DNA from: an uncultured Pseudomonadota bacterium
GTDB lineage: Bacteria; Myxococcota_A; UBA796; UBA9615
DNA length: 7,576 nucleotides
Assembly (NCBI GenBank): GCA_937907595.1
Contig: CALCXL010000197.1
Coordinates: 1-7,576, forward strand
Reading direction: 5' to 3'
Made by a program: the position numbers and the translations under genes. The stretch's first letter is position 1. Every line of letters begins with the position of its first letter. The notes beneath the pieces are model-generated. The model was not told the origin of the DNA and ran no database searches. It worked only from the letters and a program-made list of their open reading frames with translations. Below, in pieces: positions 1 through 6,200 of this stretch.

Positions 1-743
1 AGGAACACCCCGATCCAGCCGCTGTAGGCGGCGCCCACCGCCGCGTCCTCCAGCCCGTCGCCGTCCACGTCGCCCACCATCGCCAGGGTCGAGCCCACCC
101 CGCCGGCGCCGTTGCGGCCCTCCCAGGTCCAGTGCTGGCTGTTGCAGCCGAAGTAGCCGCCGCCCGCGAGCGCGGCACCGCTGTAGAGGAGGGCGCGGCC
201 GCCGTCGTCGACCCCCGGGACCCCCACCAGGACGTCGGGCACGCCGTCGCCGGTGAGGTCGCCGCCGCCCGCAAACGTGGAGCCCAGCAGGCCCTCGTCC
301 TCACCGAAGCAGGCCAGGATCGTGCTGCGCGCGGCGGTCAGGGAGAAGTTGCCCCCGGAGCCGAGGTCCTCGCCGAAGACGACGTAGGCGCGACCGTAGT
401 GGTCGTTGGAGTTGCCGGTTCCCTGGTGGGTGGGGGCGCCGATGATCAGGTCGGCGCGGCCCCCCCCGTCCAGATCGCCCACCGCCGCCAGCGCCGCCCC
501 CGTGGACGACGCCGACGCGCCCTCCTCGGTGAACACGGCGAAGGCGGCTGAGGCGAGGGAGCCACCGCTGGTGCTGGCCAGCGTCGCCCCCGACAGCAGG
601 TAGACCTCCGAGGAGCCCGTGGTCCGCGCGCGCCCGACCGCGAGGTCGTTCAGCCCGTCGCCGTCCATGTCGCCCACCACGCCGACCGAGGTCAGGCCCT
701 CGTCGCCCGCCGGCACCGACCAGGACCAGTCGGCGCTCAGCAA
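1..743 (-). repeat. FG-GAP / integrin-alpha-like propeller repeats (residues 806-1052, truncated)
   Basis: Four blades are visible by their calcium-type loops: GDMDGDGLND (829-838), GDLDGGGRAD (894-903), GDLTGDGVPD (966-975) and GDVDGDGLED (1029-1038), spaced 65, 72 and 63 residues, each followed by a hydrophobic strand such as LAVG, LIIGAP, VLVGVP or AAVGAA. FG-GAP domains usually form seven-bladed propellers, so about three blades are expected beyond the left edge. Blade 2 lacks the third Asp (Gly899) and blade 3 has Thr969 at the second Asp position. Confidence 0.85.
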
Positions 744-3158
744 CCCGGTGGCGGTGGTGCCGTCGCAGTCCTGGTCGATGGCGTCGTCGGCCGACTCCCA
801 CTGGCCGGGGTAGCGGCTGGGATCGGCGTCGTCGCAGTCCAGGGCGCAGGCGCCGTCGCCGTCCACATCGCCCGCGTCGTCGACGACGCCGTTGCAGTTG
901 GTGTCCTCACCGTCGCAGTCGTCGAAGGCGGCAGGGTGGACCGCCGCGTCGAAGTCCTGGCAGTCGCCGCCCAGCAGCCCGGGCGCGCCCAGCCAGGGGG
1001 AGCACTCGACGAAGCCGTCGCCGTCGTTGTCGACCTCCCCCGAGCTTCCGTGGGGAGGCACGACACCATCGCAGTTGCTGTCCAGTCCGTCGCAGAGCTC
1101 CGGTCCGCCCGGCCGGACGGTGGGGGCCAGGTCGTTGCAGTCGGCGCAGACGGGGGAGCCGTCGCCGTCGTTGTCGATGCCGTCGCCGGGCGGGCCGGTG
1201 AGCGGGTCGCAGTCGGTGTCGTCCAGATCGCAGACCTCGACCGCGCCGGGGTGGGCGTCGGGGTTGAGGTCGTTGCAGTCTCCCAGGCAGGTGCTCCACC
1301 CGTCGCTGTCCAGGTCGGCGCCGTCCAGGGCGGGGTCGCCGTCGTCGCAGTCGCCGGCGCAGGGGGAAGAGCCGTCGCCGTCCGCGTCGCCCGCGTGCAG
1401 GGCCGGGTCCGTGTCGTCGCAGTCGGGGCCCCCCGAGCCCGTGTTTCCCCAGCCGTCGCCGTCGCCATCGACCCCGTCGGCGCCGTCGCAGTTGGTGTCC
1501 AGGGCGTCTCCCCAGGGGTCCTGCCCGCCCGGGGCGACCGACGGGTTGGCGTCGTTGCAGTCCCCGTCGCAAGCCGTCCAGCCGTCGCCGTCCTGGTCCC
1601 GGTCGTGCAAGGTCGGGTCCGCGTCGTCGCAGTCCGCGCAGGCGGGGGTGCCGTCGGCGTCCGCGTCTTCCTCCCCGGGGGCCAGGCCGTCGCAGTCGTT
1701 GTCGAGCCCATCGCAGGCCTCCACCGCGCCGGGGAGGCGGGCCGGGTCGGCGTCATCGCAGTCGTCGCTGCAGCTGTCCACCCCGTCCCCATCGCCGTCC
1801 AGGGCGTTGCGCGAGGGGTCGGCGTCGTCGCAGTCGCCGGCGCAGTTGCTCTGGCCGTCGCCGTCCTGGTCCAGCGCGTTGAGCAGGGGGTCCGCGTCGT
1901 CGCAGTCAGGCCCGCCGCTGCTGGACGCCGCGCTGCCGTCGCCGTCCGCGTCCACGCCGTCCACCCCGTCGCAGTCGGCGTCCAGGCCGTCGCCGAAGAG
2001 GTCGCTGACCGCGGGGCCGATCCCCACCGCGGCGTCGTTGCAGTCCCCAGCGCAGGAGGACGTCCCGTCGCCGTCCTGGTCGAGGCTGTGCAGATCGGGA
2101 TCGCCGTCGTCGCAGTCCGTACACGTGGGATCCGAGTCGCCGTCCAGGTCCTCTTCGCCCACGGCGGAGCCGCTGCAGTCGTTGTCGAGGCCGTCGCACA
2201 GCTCAAAGGCCCCGGGGTGCCGGGCGGCGTCCAGATCGTCGCAGTCGCCGCCGCAGACGGTCCAGAGGTCGCCGTCGGCGTCGGCGGGGGTGAGCGCGGG
2301 GTCGGCGTCGTCGCAGTCGTCCTCGCAGGGCGAGTAGCTGTCACCGTCGGCGTCGAGGGGGGTCAGCGCGGGGTCGGTGTCGTCGCAGTCGCCGGTGCAG
2401 ATGAAGTAGCCGTCGCCGTCGCCGTCGACCTCGAAGCTGGCGGGCTCCCCGTTGCAGTCGTTGTCGACCCCGTCGCAGATCTCCGTCCGGTCGGGCGCCC
2501 GCTCGGGGTCCTCGTCGTCGCAGTCGCCGGTGCAGGGGGAGGCGCCGTCGCCGTCCACGTCGCCGGGGTGCAGCGCGGGCGAGCCGTCGTCGCAGTCGCC
2601 GGGCAGGGCGGCGTTCCGACAGTCGGGAAAGCCATCGGCGTCGTAGTCGGCGCCCTCGCAGTAGCCGTCGCCGTCGTCGTCGACGCCGCGGGTCCCGTCG
2701 TCGACGTCGCCGTCGCAGTCGTTGTCCACCGAATCGAGGAGCTCGGTCGCTCCGGCGAAGGTGTCCGGGTCCTGGTCGTCGCAGTCAGCCTCGCCCGCGG
2801 GGCGCCCGTCGCCGTCCGCGTCGACGCCGATGTCCCCGTCGTAGTCCTCGTCCAGGGAGTTGTTGTAGATCTCCGATCCGCCGGGGTGCGAGACCACCGA
2901 CTCGTCGTCGCAGTCCCGCAGGCCCGAGTCCACCGCGGCGTTGGCAGCGAAGCCGTCCCCGTCGAGGTCGACGCCGTCGGTGCCGTCGCAGTCGGAGTCC
3001 ACGCCGTCGCCCCAGGGGTCCGGTGCGCCGGGGTAGGCGAGGGCGTCGTCGGGCTGACAGTCCAGGCTGTCCGGAAAGCCGTCGTTGTCGAAGTCGGTCG
3101 CCCCGCCGGCCGGACAGCCCATCAGGAGGAACGCGGCGGCGAGTGGAACAAGGCGCAT
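1..3158 (-). CDS. Asp-rich repeat lipoprotein with MopE-type metal-binding repeats and FG-GAP propeller (3' end outside window)
   Basis: The frame is open from ATG at 3158 to the left edge: 1052 codons, no stop, C-terminus missing. The N-terminus is a short lipoprotein signal peptide (MRLVPLAAAFLLMGC) with lipobox LMGC and acylated Cys15 followed by Pro, so a lipid-anchored envelope or surface protein is expected. Residues 21-805 are about 21 Asp/Cys-rich units with DxDGDG loops, DC[DN]D motifs and recurrent CDGxDNDCDG, resembling the MopE-type putative metal-binding repeat family (Pfam Cu-binding_MopE) common in myxobacterial surface proteins. Residues 806-1052 carry four FG-GAP/integrin-alpha-like repeats with DxDGDG calcium-type loops. 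ATG is preceded by AGGGGGG six bases upstream, which fixes the start. Ca or Cu binding is a family-based guess; the ligand, partner and function are unknown. The gene lies 104 bp downstream of the kinase gene on the same strand and could be co-transcribed with it. Confidence 0.93.
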   Translation of the reverse strand, partial: MRLVPLAAAFLLMGCPAGGATDFDNDGFPDSLDCQPDDALAYPGAPDPWGDGVDSDCDGTDGVDLDGDGFAANAAVDSGLRDCDDESVVSHPGGSEIYNNSLDEDYDGDIGVDADGDGRPAGEADCDDQDPDTFAGATELLDSVDNDCDGDVDDGTRGVDDDGDGYCEGADYDADGFPDCRNAALPGDCDDGSPALHPGDVDGDGASPCTGDCDDEDPERAPDRTEICDGVDNDCNGEPASFEVDGDGDGYFICTGDCDDTDPALTPLDADGDSYSPCEDDCDDADPALTPADADGDLWTVCGGDCDDLDAARHPGAFELCDGLDNDCSGSAVGEEDLDGDSDPTCTDCDDGDPDLHSLDQDGDGTSSCAGDCNDAAVGIGPAVSDLFGDGLDADCDGVDGVDADGDGSAASSSGGPDCDDADPLLNALDQDGDGQSNCAGDCDDADPSRNALDGDGDGVDSCSDDCDDADPARLPGAVEACDGLDNDCDGLAPGEEDADADGTPACADCDDADPTLHDRDQDGDGWTACDGDCNDANPSVAPGGQDPWGDALDTNCDGADGVDGDGDGWGNTGSGGPDCDDTDPALHAGDADGDGSSPCAGDCDDGDPALDGADLDSDGWSTCLGDCNDLNPDAHPGAVEVCDLDDTDCDPLTGPPGDGIDNDGDGSPVCADCNDLAPTVRPGGPELCDGLDSNCDGVVPPHGSSGEVDNDGDGFVECSPWLGAPGLLGGDCQDFDAAVHPAAFDDCDGEDTNCNGVVDDAGDVDGDGACALDCDDADPSRYPGQWESADDAIDQDCDGTTATGLLSADWSWSVPAGDEGLTSVGVVGDMDGDGLNDLAVGRARTTGSSEVYLLSGATLASTSGGSLASAAFAVFTEEGASASSTGAALAAVGDLDGGGRADLIIGAPTHQGTGNSNDHYGRAYVVFGEDLGSGGNFSLTAARSTILACFGEDEGLLGSTFAGGGDLTGDGVPDVLVGVPGVDDGGRALLYSGAALAGGGYFGCNSQHWTWEGRNGAGGVGSTLAMVGDVDGDGLEDAAVGAAYSGWIGVF
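1179..1472 (-). repeat. Higher-order repeat copy 3, partial (units A-B-C, residues 563-660)
   Basis: Unit A is 28 residues with the same GGPDCDD and missing first Cys as copy 2; unit B is 24 residues; unit C is 46 residues and has drifted (CDLDDTDCDPLTG instead of CDGLDNDCDG). After it, units D and E are not separable: a single 48-residue unit follows (661-708), so the periodicity decays toward the propeller. Confidence 0.7.
1473..1955 (-). repeat. Higher-order repeat copy 2 (units A-B-C-D-E, residues 402-562)
   Basis: Unit lengths 28, 24, 44, 23 and 42 residues (161 in total), matching copy 1 except for three extra residues in unit A. A hand count over units B to E gives 79 identities in 133 aligned positions with no gaps. 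Unit C again ends GEE, unit D again has the shortened CADCDD, and unit E again starts DQDGDG. Unit A of this copy has lost its first Cys (it reads SSSGGPDCDD). Confidence 0.85.
1956..2429 (-). repeat. Higher-order repeat copy 1 (units A-B-C-D-E, residues 244-401)
   Basis: Five consecutive units of 25, 24, 44, 23 and 42 residues (158 in total). Unit C ends in CDGLDNDCSG followed by GEE. Unit D is short and has CTDCDD (CxxC) instead of the usual CxxxC. Unit E starts DQDGDG and ends in DADCDGVDG. The same order and lengths recur in the next copy. Confidence 0.85.
3114..3158 (-). other. Lipoprotein signal peptide and lipobox
   Basis: Residues 1-15. Arg2 is the only positive charge, followed by the hydrophobic stretch LVPLAAAFLLMG and then Cys15. 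LMGC fits the lipobox for signal peptidase II. Position +2 after the Cys is Pro, not Asp, so there is no obvious inner-membrane retention signal; an outer-membrane or surface location is inferred. The n-region is very short for a signal peptide. Confidence 0.8.
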
Positions 3159-3164
3159 GGGTGG

Positions 3165-3171
3165 CCCCCCT
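3165..3171 (-). promoter_or_regulatory. Ribosome binding site of the lipoprotein gene
   Basis: Minus strand AGGGGGG, six bases (CCACCC) before ATG at 3158. It is the best Shine-Dalgarno-like sequence in the window and supports this start. Confidence 0.6.
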
Positions 3172-3203
3172 GACGGGACCGCCCGCGGCGGCGCTCCCCG
3201 GGC

Positions 3204-3233
3204 AATCTAGTCCCCGCCGGCCGGGGCAGTCCA
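3204..3233 (-). promoter_or_regulatory. Possible sigma-70-type promoter for the lipoprotein gene
   Basis: In the gap between kinase and lipoprotein genes the minus strand has TGGACT (3233-3228; 4 of 6 to TTGACA) and TAGATT (3209-3204; 4 of 6 to TATAAT) with an 18-bp spacer. This would start transcription near 3197 and give a leader of about 38 bases. TAGATT lies in the only slightly AT-rich spot of the gap. Both boxes are weak, so this could be chance. Confidence 0.25.
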
Positions 3234-3235
3234 CC

Positions 3236-3253
3236 GCGCTGCAGAGGCAGCGC
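3236..3253 (-). terminator. Perfect hairpin just after the kinase stop codon
   Basis: GCGCTGC-CTCT-GCAGCGC on the minus strand: 7-bp perfect GC-rich stem with a 4-base loop, beginning 10 bases after the kinase TGA at 3263-3265. No U-tract follows (GGTGGACTG instead), so a classic intrinsic terminator is not supported. It may be a 3'-end stabilising, attenuating or processing structure between the two co-directional genes. Confidence 0.4.
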
Positions 3254-3262
3254 CCCCCTCCC

Positions 3263-6200
3263 TCACCCCAACTGCTCGGCCATGGCCGAAGCCAGCGCCT
3301 GGACCCGCTGGCGGGTGGATCCCGAAGCGGCCGCGGCGCTGCGCTGGAGGCTGGCGAGCAGGAAGGGGGCCGCCAGGGGGGACTGGGCGAGGAGGATCTC
3401 CGCGTCCTGCAGGGCCGGGGCGGCGGCCGCGAGATCGCCCGCCCGCAGGGCGACTTCGGCGTTGAGAACCGCCTCGGACGCGCGGATCTCGTGGGAGCGC
3501 GGGCCCTGCTCGGCCAGGCGGCCGGCCTCGTCCATGCAGACGCGCGCCGACGCCAGGTCCCCCTGGCTGAGGTGCAGGGACGCCAGCCGCAGCAGCACCG
3601 GCGCGTTGGCCAGGCGGCGTCGACGGCCCAGGACCAGGGCGGTGTCGTAGGCATGCCTTGCCGCGTCGGTCGCCCCGGACAGCCGCTCCACCTCCCCGCG
3701 GTAGAGCCAGAGCGTCTGCAGATCGGCCCAGGAGGCCCGGGCGCGCAGGAGGCCGCGCAGCTTGTCCAGATCCAGTCGGGCCTGCTGCTCGTCGCCCCGC
3801 GCGATCTCCAGGGGCAGTCGGACCTGAAGGACCGAGCGGATCAGCCCCTCGTCCGCGAGCTCCCGGGCCAGCACCCAGGCCTCCTCCAGCATCTTGCTGG
3901 CCCGCGCGAGCTGCCCCTGCAGCCGCCGCAGATCGGCCGACAGGACCAGGGCGCGACACTCCCAGCGACGAAGCCCCGCGCCCCGGGCGGAGTCCAGCGC
4001 GCGCTCCACCGCCTCCCCCGCATCGGCCGGTCGACCCGCGCGGCGCAGCGCCTCGGCGTGCACCAGATCGCAGCGGCAGCGGATCTCCCCGCCCGCCAGC
4101 ATGATCCAGAGGGGCTGGAGCATGTCGAGCTCCGCCGCCAGCGACGAGGAGGACCGGCTCCCCTCGTCCACCTCGTGGTCCAGCACCGCGGCCAGGACCT
4201 GCAGATCGGCGTGCTGCGCCTCGTCCAGGGCTTGAGGGTGCTCCGCCACCCGGTGGGTCGCTCGCTGCACCGCGCGCCAGGCCGCACCCCACTCGCGCCG
4301 CTCCCGCAGCAAGTGGGCCGCCTCCAGCTCGTTGCGGGCCGCAGGACCGTGCTCCGCGCACGCGTCCCGGTTGGCCGCCGCCTCCAACAGGCGCTCGGCG
4401 CGTCCCCCGCTCTCCGCGTCGGCCTCCAACACCTCCGACCAGGCCCGATGCAGGCGGGTGCGACGCTCGGGCTCCATGGCCGCGCTGATCGACTCCGCCA
4501 GGGCCGTGTGAGCCAGGCGCGGGCCCTCGTCACGCACGTCCACCAGCGCGGACATCACCAGGGGCGCCAGGGCCGACTCGATGCGGCGGGCCGGCATGTC
4601 GATCGCGGACGCCGCCGCCGTGAAGTCGCGGTGCCGCGCCCGCTCGCGCACCAGCGACAGCAGGTCCAGGGCCGCGCGGGTGGCCTGGGGATCCGGGGAG
4701 CTGCGCACGGCGTCCCGGGCCCGCACCCGGAGGATGGAGTCCAGGCGGAGGTACCCGGCCGTCGACGGCGTGTCGCCCCGGAGCTCGAAGCCTCGGGGCG
4801 TCCACTGCAGCCGCGACGTCTCGTGCAGGTGCCGCGCGATCTGCTGCGCCGCGCGCGGATCGCCCCGACACCACCGCGCGACCTCGCCGCCCAGCCCCTC
4901 GGACACCCCGGCGGTGAAGCTCAACATGGAGGCCACGGCCTTGTCGGGCAGGGGCTCCATGGGCAGCACCAGCGTGCGCGGATCGGCCCGCAGCAGCACC
5001 CACTCGGGGGCCTCGTCGTCGTCGCTGCCGGGCGCCTGATCGTCCCGGGCCGTGGCCACCACCACCACCGGCAGGTCCCCTTCGGTACGGAACAGCAGCT
5101 CCAGCCAGCCGAGCAGGGCGCTGTCGCGGGCGCGGTCGATGTCCTCCAACCACAGCAGCAGCGGGCGGCGTCGACCGAGCACCCGGAAGAGCTCCATGGC
5201 GGTGACGGCCTCCTCCCGGGCGGGCCCGTCGGGGCGCTGGCCGGGGGAGAGGATCGCCAGCAGCCGGGGCACCAGATCGGCCTCCGAGGGATAACCCGCC
5301 TCCGCCAGGACCCGCCGCACCCGCTCCTCCCGCAGGTCCGCGGGCAGCTGGGCGATGCGCAGCACCCGGTTGAGCAAGCGACGCATGGCCCCCGCGCCCG
5401 AGCCGTCGCCACGGAAGCGAACGTGGTGGGATCGCGCGACGCCAAGCTCCTCAGCCACCGCCGCGATCTCCCGGGCGAAGCGCGTCTTGCCGCGGCCCTG
5501 CGCCCCCTCGATCAGCAACAGCACGGGCCGCTGCTCCGCGCTCACCCGGCCCAGGTGCTCCCAGGCCGTGCGCCACTCCTCGTCCCGGCCCTCCAGGGGC
5601 GCGTCCCGCATGGACAGCAGGGAGTAGGAGACGGCGGGCACGGGGGCGGGCCGACGCCGGTTGATCGGGTGCTCCAGGCCGCGCCGCCAGGCCTCCGGAT
5701 CCGGTCGATCGACGGCCCAGGACGAGGGCAGCGCCACCTCCTGGTCGTCCGCCGGCGACAGCTCCAGCGTGATCGAGCCCCCGCCCACGCTCATGCCCGC
5801 GTCCAGGCGGAAGTCGGTGTCCGGGTCCGTGTCCGGGTCCGTGTCCCGCTCTTCGGGGCGGCGCACCGCCTCCAGCACGTCGGTGTGGCCGGGGTCGAAG
5901 GCCGACTGGTCCGTGGTCAGGTCCAGCGTCTCCGGCGCGGGCAGGTGCCGCAGCGCGTCCGCCGCCCAGCCGAAGCGCTGCGCCGGATCCGGGGCCAGCA
6001 GCCGCAGCAGGAAGCGCCGCAGGGGGACGCCCAGGTCGGCCATCGCCTGCACCGGCGGCGTGAAGCGCGACCGGAGCCGGTGGGCCCAGAGGGCGTCGTC
6101 CGTCTCCCCCGGGAAGGGCATGGAGCCCACCAGCAGCTGGGTCAGCACCACGCCCAGGCCGTAGAGATCGGTCCAGGGGCCGATGTCCCCGTGCTCCCCG

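Larger units (their letters stand above)
744..3098 (-). repeat. MopE-type Asp/Cys-rich repeat array (residues 21-805)
   Basis: About 21 units, each opening with a DxDGDG-type loop and containing a DC[DNQ]xD core; many continue into PGAxExCDGxDNDCDG. Most units carry a CxxxC or CxxC pair just before the DCDD core, and the longer units carry a second pair in the CDGxDNDC segment. At DNA level the array is a mosaic of GAC/GGC codons, seen on the plus strand as recurring gtcgtcgcagtc and ccgtcgccgtc words. Because GAC reads GTC on the other strand, all frames stay open for long distances, producing long Val/Ala-rich antisense frames that are not genes. Metal binding is inferred from family resemblance. 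Confidence 0.88.

Noticed and set aside
737..2344. Minus-strand Thr/Ala/Pro-rich open frame within the repeat array
   Set aside because: It is a +1/+2 frame shadow of the MopE-type repeats (GAC GGC GAC read as ACG or CGA). It starts and stops arbitrarily inside the lipoprotein gene.
820..3060. Recurring gtcgtcgcagtc words resembling a CRISPR or short tandem repeat array
   Set aside because: Spacing is irregular (about 70 to 150 bases), the intervening sequence is also repetitive and in frame, and the words encode the DCDD core of a protein repeat.
936..3173. Long plus-strand open frame (745 codons) opposite the lipoprotein gene
   Set aside because: Its product is almost entirely Val/Ala/Gly (VAVAVGV patterns), the mirror of GAC/GGC-rich codons on the minus strand. 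The minus-strand frame has a lipobox, conserved repeats and a ribosome binding site.
3236..3253. Hairpin as a strong intrinsic terminator of the kinase gene
   Set aside because: The stem is good but no T-run follows on the minus strand, so strong intrinsic termination is not supported; it is kept only as a structured element of uncertain role.
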